Below, in pieces: positions 16,614-25,066 of a stretch of DNA of 43,955 nt (position 1 is the first letter of the stretch; the number at the start of each line of letters is the position of its first letter). The DNA is from Lutibacter sp. (GTDB lineage Bacteria > Bacteroidota > Bacteroidia > Flavobacteriales > Flavobacteriaceae): assembly GCA_030683995.1 (NCBI GenBank), contig JAUXPH010000009.1, forward strand, positions 1-43,955, read 5' to 3'. Made by a program: the position numbers and the translations under genes. The notes under the pieces were generated by a model. That model worked only from the letters and a program-made list of their open reading frames with translations, was not told the origin of the DNA and searched no databases.

Positions 16614-18197
16614 ATGCACAATATTAATTACTTATATCAGGGTATTAACCTCGTTACAATACCAGATATTATATATAAAGAATTATCAAAACACGGCGAC
16701 GAGAAAAGTTTTAAATCTTATAAAGATAAAACTGGGAAGCAGATAACAGAGTATGGAAATCTTATGCCTCCTTTTAAAACTTATTTTAATTACGGTGATT
16801 TTGGTTTTTGGTGTTTAGAAAAGTATTACAAAATTTTTCAGCTTTATTTAAAAAAAGGTCAATATTTTGATTTAGACTTAAATCAATTAAACGCTGAAAC
16901 TATTATGCCTTATTTAAATGAATACGCTAAGGGTTTTGAAGATGGCTATATATATTTTGAAGAAAAAATAAAACAAAAAAATAACATTTTTTCGATAACT
17001 AATGAGCAAATAGCTCATAAAGTTTTTTCAAGAATTTATGGTTTTGTATCAGTTGAAACTGGCAATTTTAAATATGGTGGCCTATCTAAAGAAACAGAAC
17101 AGAATGAACTAAAACAAAAATACAATATTGATTTTGTTTTTATTATAAAGAAAGACCTATTATATCAAAGTGGTTTTGGAGGTGGCGGTTTCTTCAAAGC
17201 CTGGGAAATTATACTAAATAATCCTACTTTATTTAAATCTATTTTTGAAGAAAATATAACTTATGTTGCTCCATCAATTATTAAAGAAGAAATAACAATG
17301 TTTTTTCCTCCTATGCATAAGGTATTTTTTGTTCATTATCAATGCGAAGACTTTAACATCGGCGAAAAAATTATAAGTTTAGGAATCTACAATAATGGCA
17401 AAGCAACACTGTTTTCTGTTAATGAATTAGAAAATATTATTTCATATTCAAAAACGGTAAATCAATTATTGGACGAAGGACTTATACTTGTTCACTGGAA
17501 TCAGGACAGACCCAACTTTGGCTCAGACCATATTAATAAAAGATATAATGAACTAACAGGATTAGTAAATACTTTAGACTACAAAAACTGTATAAACCTT
17601 GCTGAATTATTAATTAATAAATATGGTCAAGATTATATAGAACATCCAAGATTGGATAATCTAGCCAAAGCAAATCAATTTCACGGTATAAGGGAAACTC
17701 AAAAGAATGAAAAAATATTCGATACCAATAGATTATTACTATTATCTAAAATTTTTTTTAATGCATCAAAAGAAACACTAAAATTCAAATTAAATATTAA
17801 AAGTACTAATGTCGATGCAAAGCAAGAAATATCATTAACAAATTTCTATTTCAAAATTAATGCTGGTGCTTCAAAAAAAATTAAAGCATCTACTTTATTT
17901 GAAGCCCTCGAAAAAAATAATCACATTGACATTACTTCCAAAAATGATTTTATAAATGGATTCATTGGAAATGTTCCCGATAATAAAATAAATTGGAAAG
18001 GGAATTTTGGAGACTTGAAATCTTTTATTAACTATTCAATTAGTGAAAAACTTATTGAAAATGTTTCAAAAAAATGGGTTTATACAGCTAATTTTTTTAC
18101 GCATAATGGCATTCATTTTAATAATAACAGAATTAAAGATGCTGCAAGAACAATCAACGACGATAGTATAAAAAAAATAGTACGATCAATTTTATAA
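16614..18197 (+). CDS. Unknown protein with C-terminal module shared with the next gene
   Basis: 527 aa from ATG 16614, one base after the integrase stop (TAATATG); a longer frame from 16563 overlaps the integrase and is unlikely. No signal peptide. The middle contains SGFGGGGFFKAWEIILNN and FFPPMHKVFFVHYQCEDFNI, which I do not recognise. The last roughly 105 residues match the end of the next gene: FINGFIGN, KINWKGNFGDLKSFINY, SEKLIENV, RIKDAART, DDSIKKIVRSIL. The KxxW.G...DL pattern recalls, weakly, the C-terminal region of RteC-type regulators of Bacteroidota conjugative transposons. Translationally coupled to int, so a role in integration/excision control or as cargo is possible; function unknown. 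Confidence 0.7.
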   Translation: MHNINYLYQGINLVTIPDIIYKELSKHGDEKSFKSYKDKTGKQITEYGNLMPPFKTYFNYGDFGFWCLEKYYKIFQLYLKKGQYFDLDLNQLNAETIMPYLNEYAKGFEDGYIYFEEKIKQKNNIFSITNEQIAHKVFSRIYGFVSVETGNFKYGGLSKETEQNELKQKYNIDFVFIIKKDLLYQSGFGGGGFFKAWEIILNNPTLFKSIFEENITYVAPSIIKEEITMFFPPMHKVFFVHYQCEDFNIGEKIISLGIYNNGKATLFSVNELENIISYSKTVNQLLDEGLILVHWNQDRPNFGSDHINKRYNELTGLVNTLDYKNCINLAELLINKYGQDYIEHPRLDNLAKANQFHGIRETQKNEKIFDTNRLLLLSKIFFNASKETLKFKLNIKSTNVDAKQEISLTNFYFKINAGASKKIKASTLFEALEKNNHIDITSKNDFINGFIGNVPDNKINWKGNFGDLKSFINYSISEKLIENVSKKWVYTANFFTHNGIHFNNNRIKDAARTINDDSIKKIVRSIL

Positions 18198-18258
18198 CTT
18201 AAAATATTAAATCATACAATTAAAAGAAATTGCTAAACCAATTAAACTCAATTTTGAC

Positions 18259-19578
18259 GTGCAAAAACCATTTATAGAAATAGCGGCGAAGGATATGATT
18301 ATTTATCCTTCTGAAATTCAAAAACCGGAAGGATATGTATCTCCAATTAATTATCCTGATTGTTGTTTTGCTCACAGGGAAAATTTTAGATTATTAACAA
18401 CCTATTTAGATATATTTCCGCGATGCTGTGAAAGACACAAAGAGTTTTATAGAAAATTTAAATTTAACAAACATGTTGTTTATAAAGACTTTCCTATCAG
18501 AATTTTAAACACAGTTGAATACACACAATACCAAATATCGAATGTCATTAAAAATGATGATTGGTTTGAGGATATTTCAGAGTATCTGGAATATGCTGTA
18601 AGAAGTTTGGGTCAACCAGCAATTGGTTACCATATATTTTTGGAATTGATTGAATCATTTATTAATAATAAAAAATCTAAAATTCCTATAGATAAAAAGA
18701 AAGCTATTTTGCAATTGTTTGAAGAACAAAAAAATTATTCACCAAAAAAAGAAAAATCAGATTTAAACTTACTCTATGATATTTACAAAAGATGGTTAAA
18801 TTTTTTCCCGTTTGAATTATCATTTTATTCACATTTAAAGTCTAAACATTTTAGCACTTTACCATTTATAAAAGAAACCGTTAAATCAAACAGGTATCTT
18901 GGACTCGTATCATTTACAGTTGTAACACCTTCCGAATTAGTTGATTTCTTATTTAAAAAAACAGTTTCTATGCTGTCCTTAATAAATACAGTTGAATTGG
19001 TCAAAGAAGGCAAAATCGACAATGCAGAAAAAACCAAACTCGATTTTATTAACCATTCCCACCAACATAAACAAAAAATGTTGCTCGCTGCTTTTAGTAA
19101 AGGTGAAAAAAAATATATTAAAACAATAAAAGAATGGCTTGACAATGAAAAATATTTTTTTCAAGATATTGTTCCTATTATCAATCAAAAAAAATTGTCA
19201 TTAGAAGTAAGAACAAATACACACAAATATTTTCAAATTAAAGACAGTGCCTCACGCCATTATAAAGCAAATAGCCTATTTGATAAATTAGTCATTAAAA
19301 ATTATCTTGAAAATGGTTGTAAAGCAAATTTCATAAATGCTTTTACCGGTACAAAATCAAAAGACAAAATAAATTGGATTGGTGATTTTGGAGATTTAAA
19401 ATCATTCATTAAATATTGCGACTCTGAAAAATTATTTAACGATAGTACTGCTATTTGGGTTATTGCTTCTGAAGTATTCACAATTAAAAAAGTAAATTTT
19501 GTGGCAAAAAGAATTAAGGACACTAAAACAACGAAAAACGATTATAGCATAAAAAAGTTAGTGCAATCCATTTATTAA
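18259..19578 (+). CDS. Unknown protein, C-terminal paralogue of preceding gene
   Basis: 439 aa from GTG 18259, with no in-frame ATG upstream before a stop; the next in-frame ATG is 18295, at MIIYPSEIQ, and either could be used. The N-terminal part has several Cys residues (NYPDCCFAHRENF, IFPRCCERHKEFY). The C-terminal roughly 105 residues align with the preceding gene: FINAFTGT, KINWIGDFGDLKSFIKY, SEKLFNDS, RIKDTKTT, NDYSIKKLVQSIY. N-terminal parts look unrelated, so this is a shared module on two different proteins. RteC-like regulator is a weak suggestion. Followed by a strong terminator, ending the integrase operon. Confidence 0.65.
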   Translation: MQKPFIEIAAKDMIIYPSEIQKPEGYVSPINYPDCCFAHRENFRLLTTYLDIFPRCCERHKEFYRKFKFNKHVVYKDFPIRILNTVEYTQYQISNVIKNDDWFEDISEYLEYAVRSLGQPAIGYHIFLELIESFINNKKSKIPIDKKKAILQLFEEQKNYSPKKEKSDLNLLYDIYKRWLNFFPFELSFYSHLKSKHFSTLPFIKETVKSNRYLGLVSFTVVTPSELVDFLFKKTVSMLSLINTVELVKEGKIDNAEKTKLDFINHSHQHKQKMLLAAFSKGEKKYIKTIKEWLDNEKYFFQDIVPIINQKKLSLEVRTNTHKYFQIKDSASRHYKANSLFDKLVIKNYLENGCKANFINAFTGTKSKDKINWIGDFGDLKSFIKYCDSEKLFNDSTAIWVIASEVFTIKKVNFVAKRIKDTKTTKNDYSIKKLVQSIY

Positions 19579-19673
19579 CTCCGCACCTCCTTTATTTATT
19601 TTAACTTTCTTCCAACTATCTTTCTTTTAGATAGCTTATAGTTGCTAATCTCAACATATTTACCACTCCGCCT

Positions 19674-19705
19674 ACACTCCGCCTCTGTAAGGCGGAGTGT
19701 CTTTT
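19674..19705 (+). terminator. Terminator of the integrase operon
   Basis: An 11-bp perfect stem (acactccgcct, 19674-19684, with aggcggagtgt, 19690-19700) around a 5-nt loop, followed by cttttg. It lies about 95 bp past the stop of the preceding gene. Confidence 0.75.
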
Positions 19706-19751
19706 GTATACTTTATCTAACATAAATTGCACTTGTGTTTGAGGATAAAAC

Positions 19752-19773
19752 CTCTCGTTCTTAAACACGAGAG
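19752..19773 (+). promoter_or_regulatory. 5'-leader hairpin ahead of the HTH/primase operon
   Basis: ctctcgt (19752-19758) pairs with acgagag (19767-19773) around an 8-nt loop, 30 bp before the ATG at 19804. It may be an operator or leader structure; nothing in the sequence decides. Confidence 0.35.
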
Positions 19774-19803
19774 AGGAAATTTTTAATATTAAAATTTCAA
19801 AAA

Positions 19804-20100
19804 ATGGAAGAATTAATTTTGCAAAAACTGAGTAACATCGAAACTATGTTACAAGAACAAAACCTATTAAAAAAAGATGTATTAAATTTCAATGAAACCT
19901 GCGCTTATCTAGACACAAGTGCTTCTAATTTGTATAAAATGACAAGCCACAAGCTAATCCCTCATTTTTGTCCACAAGGGAAGAAACTGTACTTTAAACG
20001 TGCTGAATTAGATGAATGGCTGCTAAGGAACCGCCAATCTTCAACAGAAGAAATAGAAACAATTGCCGCTAACTATTTATTAACCAATAAAAGAAAATAG
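19804..20100 (+). CDS. Helix-turn-helix (excisionase-family) protein 1
   Basis: 98 aa. N-terminal coiled-coil-like stretch (LQKLSNIETMLQEQNLLKK), then an HTH_17-type DNA-binding domain: LNFNETCAYLDTSASNLYKMTSHKLIPHFCPQGKKLYFKRAELDEWL. Proteins of this form are common in Bacteroidota mobile elements ahead of VirE-N/DUF3987 genes and are taken as replication/excision control proteins. It begins an operon with the next HTH gene (2-bp gap) and the primase-like gene. Confidence 0.8.
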   Translation: MEELILQKLSNIETMLQEQNLLKKDVLNFNETCAYLDTSASNLYKMTSHKLIPHFCPQGKKLYFKRAELDEWLLRNRQSSTEEIETIAANYLLTNKRK

Positions 20101-20102
20101 CT

Positions 20103-20381
20103 ATGGATTTTTACGAAAAAACAGAAAAAAAACTCGATAAAATTATCGATAGCGTGAACGAATTTGGTGCAAAAACAAAATTGGTTCAGAATGTAGATCC
20201 TAAAAATGTCTTTTTTGACAATCAAGAGTTCCTTCAATTAATGAATATAAGTAAGAGAACTAGCCAAATGTGGCGTGATACAGGATTCATTGGGTTTTCA
20301 CAACTTGGAAATAAAATTTATTATCGTCTGGAAGACATTCAAAATCTATTAAAGGAAAACTATAATCCTAAAAAATTATGA
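20103..20381 (+). CDS. Helix-turn-helix (excisionase-family) protein 2
   Basis: 92 aa. Coiled-coil start (YEKTEKKLDKIIDSVNEF), then an HTH_17-like domain with FFDNQEFLQLMNISKRTSQM and WRDTGFIGFSQLGNKIYYRL. Its stop overlaps the start of the primase-like gene by 4 bases (ATGA), so the two are translationally coupled. Same family as the preceding gene but clearly diverged; they may act as a pair or bind different sites. Confidence 0.75.
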   Translation: MDFYEKTEKKLDKIIDSVNEFGAKTKLVQNVDPKNVFFDNQEFLQLMNISKRTSQMWRDTGFIGFSQLGNKIYYRLEDIQNLLKENYNPKKL

Positions 20382-22627
20382 AAAATACACCCAACCTTAA
20401 ATTTATGGTTAGTAGGTATGAAGATTTCAAACACAATTTAGGAAATAGTAATTTAATGGATGTTCTCCAAGAAATTAAATCCGATAAATATGAAAGTGTC
20501 ATAAATTCTCTGCGCTATGCAAAACATAAAGGTGATGATAATAAAGCGGACAAAATCAAAAACGGTTTGATTGGTTTTACAACTTCCGGTACATTTGGAA
20601 ATACAAGAACAAAGGATGATATTATTTCCTATTCCCAAGTTGTATGTATAGATTTTGACGATATTCCGGTAGAATTGTTAAATGACAAATTGGCTAAAAT
20701 AAACGAATGCAAGTATACACTTGCATCGTTTATAAGTCCAAGCGGCGAAGGAATAAAGGTATTTACTGAAGTTAATTGCAATGCAGAACAACATACAACA
20801 GCATACAATCAAGTGGCACTGTATTACCAGGAAGTTGCACAATTTAAGTTTGATGTTAAATGCAAAGACGTAACCCGTCTTTGCTTTATCTCCTTTGATC
20901 CAAATACCTACATAAATGAAAACTCAACTATTTTTGAATTAATAAGAGAAAGTATTCCTATTAAAAATGAGGCTAAAACAATAATTCCAGTACAACATTC
21001 CACGTATGATATATTAAACAAATGCTTGCAGTTTACGCAGCAAAAAGAACAATACTTAAATGGAAACAGAAATAATTTCATTTATTTATTTGCAAGCAAT
21101 GCCAATCGCTTTGGAATTTATGAAGATGAAACACTTGATTATTGTACCACAAATTTTGACTTAAATATTACAGAAATTAATAATTCAGTAAACAGTGCAT
21201 ACAAACATCAAATTGCAGACTTTGCAAAGTTTGCAGACTTTGCAAACTACAATAGCGAGACAGAACACAATCTCATTGAAAATATTTCAACCGAAAATGC
21301 GCTTTCCAGTATGCCCATTTTGCCCGATGATGTTTTTGACAAACTTCCGGAAATACTAAAAAAGGGTTGCAGTGTTTTTGAAGACAAGCGTGAACGTGAC
21401 GTATTTTTAACTGGTGCGCTTTCTATTATTAGCGGTTGTATGGTGAATGTTTCTGGTGGGTATCGAGGTAAAAAACATTATGCAAATCTATTTTGTTTTA
21501 TCATTGCACCTGCCGCAAGCGGCAAAGGAGCTATTGCATTTTCCAAAGATTTGGGCAATAAATATCACGAAAAATTAGTCAATGAGAGCAAAGAAAAACA
21601 AAAACTTTATGCAATAAAACTAAGAGAATACAATAAAAAAATAGCAGATAAAAAACAAGATACTTCCGATTTAGAGCCGCCTCTAATCCCTCCCTTTAAA
21701 GTCTTGTATATACCTGCAGATAACAGCAGCGCAAGAGTTATTCAGCAGCTGCAAGAAGGTGACGAACAAGGCATTTTTTGTGAAACGGAAGCCGATTCAA
21801 TGGGAAATGTCTTTAGCCAGGATTGGGGTGGATATTCTGTCCTTCTAAGAAAATCATATCACCACGAACCAATTACATACAGCCGTAAAACAAATAAAGA
21901 GTGGATTGAAATTAAACAGCCACGGTTATCGGTTGCCTTAGCGGGCACGCCTAGTCAGGTGGCAGGTTTAATCAAATCCGCGGAAGATGGTTTATTCAGT
22001 CGTTTTATCTTTTACACTTTTAAGTCCGAATTAAAGTGGATTGATGCAGGGGAAACAATGGGCGGTATTAATTTAACCGATTGGTTTGATATGCTTTCTA
22101 ACGATGTTTTAAATTTTGTGGAATTTTTAGAAAACCAAAGTGACATCAATTTTAATTTAACAACTGCACAATGGCTTAAATTAAATCAATTCGGCAAAGA
22201 ATGTTTAAATAATTTCGCCACTTTTATCAGTGAAGATTTGTCCAGTACATCAAAGCGCTTAGGTCTTGGTTTATATCGTATTTGTATGCTATTAACAGCA
22301 CTGCGTTATTTTGACAATGGTGAAACAACTACAAATTTTATTTGTGATGATGAAGATTTTGACATTGCTTTGAAATTGGTAAAAATATACCAAGAACATT
22401 CCGCCTATATGTTCAAGGAATTACCAAAAAAGGGTTCTATTACTGATAAGGTGCTTGCTACTTTTTACAATGCCCTTCCTTTTAAGTTTCAAAGAAAAGA
22501 TGCTATTGAATTAGCTGAAACAAAGTTTCAAATTAAAGAACGAACAGCTGATTTATACTTATCTAAATTAGATACCTCTAAGTATTTAGAAAAAATAAAA
22601 AGTGGTTTTTATCAAAAAATACAATAA
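20378..22627 (+). CDS. VirE N-terminal / DUF3987 primase-helicase-like protein
   Basis: 749 aa. The N-terminal BT4734/VirE-N domain (about residues 40-190) has a PrimPol-like look: VVCIDFDDIP (about 89-97), SPSGEGIKVF (about 120) and KDVTRLCFISFDP (about 162). The C-terminal DUF3987 domain (about 320-740) has an ATPase-like P-loop, IIAPAASGKGAIAF (about 375-388). Thought to prime and unwind DNA during replication of the excised element; that role is inferred from the family. A 9-bp repeat in its gene encodes ADFAKFADFANY. A second repeat of the same kind directly follows the stop, which could be an origin. Confidence 0.85.
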   Translation: MKNTPNLKFMVSRYEDFKHNLGNSNLMDVLQEIKSDKYESVINSLRYAKHKGDDNKADKIKNGLIGFTTSGTFGNTRTKDDIISYSQVVCIDFDDIPVELLNDKLAKINECKYTLASFISPSGEGIKVFTEVNCNAEQHTTAYNQVALYYQEVAQFKFDVKCKDVTRLCFISFDPNTYINENSTIFELIRESIPIKNEAKTIIPVQHSTYDILNKCLQFTQQKEQYLNGNRNNFIYLFASNANRFGIYEDETLDYCTTNFDLNITEINNSVNSAYKHQIADFAKFADFANYNSETEHNLIENISTENALSSMPILPDDVFDKLPEILKKGCSVFEDKRERDVFLTGALSIISGCMVNVSGGYRGKKHYANLFCFIIAPAASGKGAIAFSKDLGNKYHEKLVNESKEKQKLYAIKLREYNKKIADKKQDTSDLEPPLIPPFKVLYIPADNSSARVIQQLQEGDEQGIFCETEADSMGNVFSQDWGGYSVLLRKSYHHEPITYSRKTNKEWIEIKQPRLSVALAGTPSQVAGLIKSAEDGLFSRFIFYTFKSELKWIDAGETMGGINLTDWFDMLSNDVLNFVEFLENQSDINFNLTTAQWLKLNQFGKECLNNFATFISEDLSSTSKRLGLGLYRICMLLTALRYFDNGETTTNFICDDEDFDIALKLVKIYQEHSAYMFKELPKKGSITDKVLATFYNALPFKFQRKDAIELAETKFQIKERTADLYLSKLDTSKYLEKIKSGFYQKIQ
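21212..21245 (+). repeat. 9-bp-period TTGCARANT array, copy set 2
   Basis: TTGCA units begin at 21213, 21222, 21231 and 21240 (ttgcagact, ttgcaaagt, ttgcagact, ttgcaaact), inside the primase-like gene where they encode ADFAKFADFAN. Confidence 0.65.
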
Positions 22628-22631
22628 GCAC

Positions 22632-22656
22632 TTTGCAAGGTTTGCAATATTTGCAA
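22632..22656 (+). repeat. 9-bp-period TTTGCAA array, copy set 3 (iteron-like)
   Basis: TTTGCAA begins at 22632, 22641 and 22650, within 30 bp of the primase-like gene stop and outside any gene. Evenly spaced short direct repeats next to a replication gene are the usual form of iterons; origin function is inferred. Confidence 0.55.
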
Positions 22657-22675
22657 AGTCTTATAATATAAAAAA

Positions 22676-22700
22676 CCCACCGCAGATAGACTACGGTGGG
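22676..22700 (-). terminator. Leftward-facing terminator-like hairpin
   Basis: CCCACCG (22676-22682) pairs with CGGTGGG (22694-22700). On the minus strand the hairpin is followed by six T, so it would stop leftward transcription, yet no minus-strand gene lies to its right. A second hairpin, ggtctt-gtga-aagacc, follows at 22721-22736. Confidence 0.45.
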
Positions 22701-22736
22701 AAAATTGCTATGAAAAAGATGGTCTTGTGAAAGACC

Positions 22737-23117
22737 TAAGTATCAAATATAGTGTTTTTATTGTTAAAATGATATTTTTTATTATAATGTTAATTATCCT
22801 ATTTCTTTATTTCGCAATTTAAAATTTGATAATTCAAGAATTAAACTTTACTTTTAAAAAAAATTGCATAAATCAAATATTTATTAATTATTTTGAATAA
22901 AGCCTTATGTTTGTTTAGCGCCGTTTTTATGATTCAATAAGGCAAGTTAAATAATATAATCAAGTAGTAATTTTATAAATTAAATTATTAGAAATATTAT
23001 CAGAAAGCCAGTAATATATAGTGTTAAATTACTTCAAGGCTCTCTACTCTTGATTCAGTTTAATACTTATTAAAATATTAAGTCTTATAATTATCAACTT
23101 TCTTACTCAATTAACTA
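22737..23117. other. Non-coding AT-rich gap before the restriction-modification operon
   Basis: No gene seen on either strand. It contains a 7-bp inverted repeat (gccttat 22901-22907, ataaggc 22936-22942) and ends in the promoter of the methyltransferase gene. Confidence 0.55.
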
Positions 23118-23125
23118 ACTTTGGA
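23118..23125 (+). promoter_or_regulatory. Candidate promoter -7 box of the restriction-modification operon
   Basis: TAACTTTG matches TAnnTTTG, 24 bp before the methyltransferase ATG. No clear -33 TTG at the normal distance. Confidence 0.5.
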
Positions 23126-23149
23126 ATGAAAATAAATAAGTAAAAAATA

Positions 23150-24397
23150 ATGAAATATATAGAAACTAAAGAGGAAATATTGTCCGTGGAACTACCACCT
23201 CAACTATCGCTTATTGATGATAGTATTGATGACGTTATTTTACCAAAATTAGACACTCTTAAAAATAATAAAACAAATAATCTTAACAAGTATGAATTGC
23301 ATATTAATGATGCCATTACTTTAAGCAGTAAACAGCTAATAAATAATACTGATGAGTTTCAATTAATTTATCTTGACCCACCATACAATACCGGTCGCTC
23401 AAGAGGGTCTAGAAAGCATTATAATGATAATTCATCAAGTTGGTCATCACATATTCAAAAAGTAGTTGTTAACAGCCATAAACTTCTAAAAAAAGAAGGG
23501 TTTTTAGTTTTCTCTATTAATCAAATGGAGTTATTTAATCTAAAAAGTATTTGTGATTCTGTTTTTGGGTCCGAGTGTTTTATAGGATTGTTTCCTGTAA
23601 AAATAAGACATAGTGAAAGACAGTTGATGATTAATGCTACTTATCACGATGTCTTCGAATATTTACTTTTCTACAGAAAACATAAACAAACTCGTTTTTA
23701 TACCGAACCAAAACACCCTAGAATTGAAAAGTTCGATTACCGGATTGAGACGTTAACTGAAAATCCAAGGAAAGAAATTATCAATGGAAAACAAGTTGAA
23801 ATATATCAACCAAACGAATACAAGATCGTAAAAGATAAGCCTAGTTTAAAAAATTTAAGGAGATATATTATCGCAGGAAAACTTGCCACAGCAAACTGGT
23901 CAGGTGAATGGTTCGAAAGTCATTTAAGGCAACTTGGAGAAAACTTACTTGTTAAAGTTCACGGTCTAGAAAATGAAGGGTTAGGCTATCGTTGGTTTCA
24001 TACACACAATGAAAAGAGACGTAGTGGTGTTTATTTCCAATCTTCTTTGACAGCAGGAAGACCCATACTTCCAACAAATGACTTAGATTTTACGGAAATA
24101 GTCCCAAATATTTATAAAGAAGGGGGTTTAGGTATTGACTTCAAAGACTCTAAAAAACCAGAACAACTTTTAGATTATATAATTTCTATAACAACTAAAG
24201 AAAATGACCTTGTTGGTGATTTCTATGGGGGTAGTGGAACTACTATTGCAAAGTGTATTAAAATTAATAGAAGTTGTATTACTGGCGATAATGGTTTAGA
24301 GTCTATCAAAATTATTTTGCAACGACTTTCCAACCTTAAAGAAGGCAAAGATATTTGTGGCATAAAATATAATTTCAATCTTGTTAACAATATTTAA
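23150..24397 (+). CDS. Site-specific DNA methyltransferase, beta class (N6-adenine or N4-cytosine)
   Basis: 415 aa. Motif IV LIYLDPPYNTG (about 73-82) comes before motif I GDFYGGSGTTIAKC (about 356-369), the order of beta-class amino-methyltransferases such as type III Mod and many type II enzymes. DPPY fits N6-adenine or N4-cytosine methylation. A long central region (about 150-330) is probably the target-recognition part. First gene of a four-gene operon, 9 bp before the next; it would protect host sites from the nuclease encoded downstream. LlaJI itself uses C5-cytosine methyltransferases, so this combination differs from that model system. The target sequence cannot be read from the protein. 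Confidence 0.88.
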   Translation: MKYIETKEEILSVELPPQLSLIDDSIDDVILPKLDTLKNNKTNNLNKYELHINDAITLSSKQLINNTDEFQLIYLDPPYNTGRSRGSRKHYNDNSSSWSSHIQKVVVNSHKLLKKEGFLVFSINQMELFNLKSICDSVFGSECFIGLFPVKIRHSERQLMINATYHDVFEYLLFYRKHKQTRFYTEPKHPRIEKFDYRIETLTENPRKEIINGKQVEIYQPNEYKIVKDKPSLKNLRRYIIAGKLATANWSGEWFESHLRQLGENLLVKVHGLENEGLGYRWFHTHNEKRRSGVYFQSSLTAGRPILPTNDLDFTEIVPNIYKEGGLGIDFKDSKKPEQLLDYIISITTKENDLVGDFYGGSGTTIAKCIKINRSCITGDNGLESIKIILQRLSNLKEGKDICGIKYNFNLVNNI

Positions 24398-24406
24398 TTA
24401 TTTTAA

Positions 24407-25063
24407 ATGATAAACTATTTATTCCCGGGAAATACAATTCACACTTTATCAAGACCACAAACACCTGCTATTAAGTACACATCTTTAATTGACTTTACTT
24501 CAGAACAACTTATTGGAGCAGGTGGTCAGAATCCCATTAATGCAGGATCAAGTATGTTTGTGGACACTCCAAATCTCGAACCTCGGATCAAAGATTTAAT
24601 CAATGCACATTTTACGAAAGATAGTTATCTTTTCAAATATGGTCAAAGACCCATTGATAATGTTACAATGTTAGCTGCATTAAATTTTATTGATTTTAAA
24701 AATGACTTGGTAAAACGCCAAATAATTTTGGACCATATATTTGACCGCGAAACAAGAACATTTAAGAATGATATTTACGGGAGTTACATTTTTATTTTCA
24801 TTTCACTATACTTTGCTTTAAACTTTACTTTATTTAATAGAAACTCGACTCCACATTCAAAAATTATTGCAAATAAATATTTCAGTGATGAGACAGATTT
24901 ACTTAACAAAATTATTGATGCCCTTTATAATGCCCCAAATATTGAAAATCTAAATGCTTTATGTCACGGAAGATATTTTTTCATAGATTCAAAGCTCTGT
25001 GATTTCCAAGACTTTAAACCAGTTCCAATAAAAGTTATTGAACTCTTAAAAAACAACATTTAA
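24407..25063 (+). CDS. Unknown 218-aa protein of the restriction-modification operon
   Basis: I do not recognise a family. No signal peptide; one hydrophobic segment (YGSYIFIFISLYFALNFTLF, about residues 124-143) that could be a buried helix or a membrane pass. It starts MINYLFPGNTIHTLSRPQTP and contains FTSEQLIGAGGQNPINAGSS and GQRPIDNVTML. It sits between methyltransferase and GTPase with gaps of 9 and 3 bp, so it is made together with them and probably belongs to the system, perhaps as a specificity, assembly or control subunit. That role is inferred from position only. Confidence 0.75.
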   Translation: MINYLFPGNTIHTLSRPQTPAIKYTSLIDFTSEQLIGAGGQNPINAGSSMFVDTPNLEPRIKDLINAHFTKDSYLFKYGQRPIDNVTMLAALNFIDFKNDLVKRQIILDHIFDRETRTFKNDIYGSYIFIFISLYFALNFTLFNRNSTPHSKIIANKYFSDETDLLNKIIDALYNAPNIENLNALCHGRYFFIDSKLCDFQDFKPVPIKVIELLKNNI

Positions 25064-25066
25064 AAT

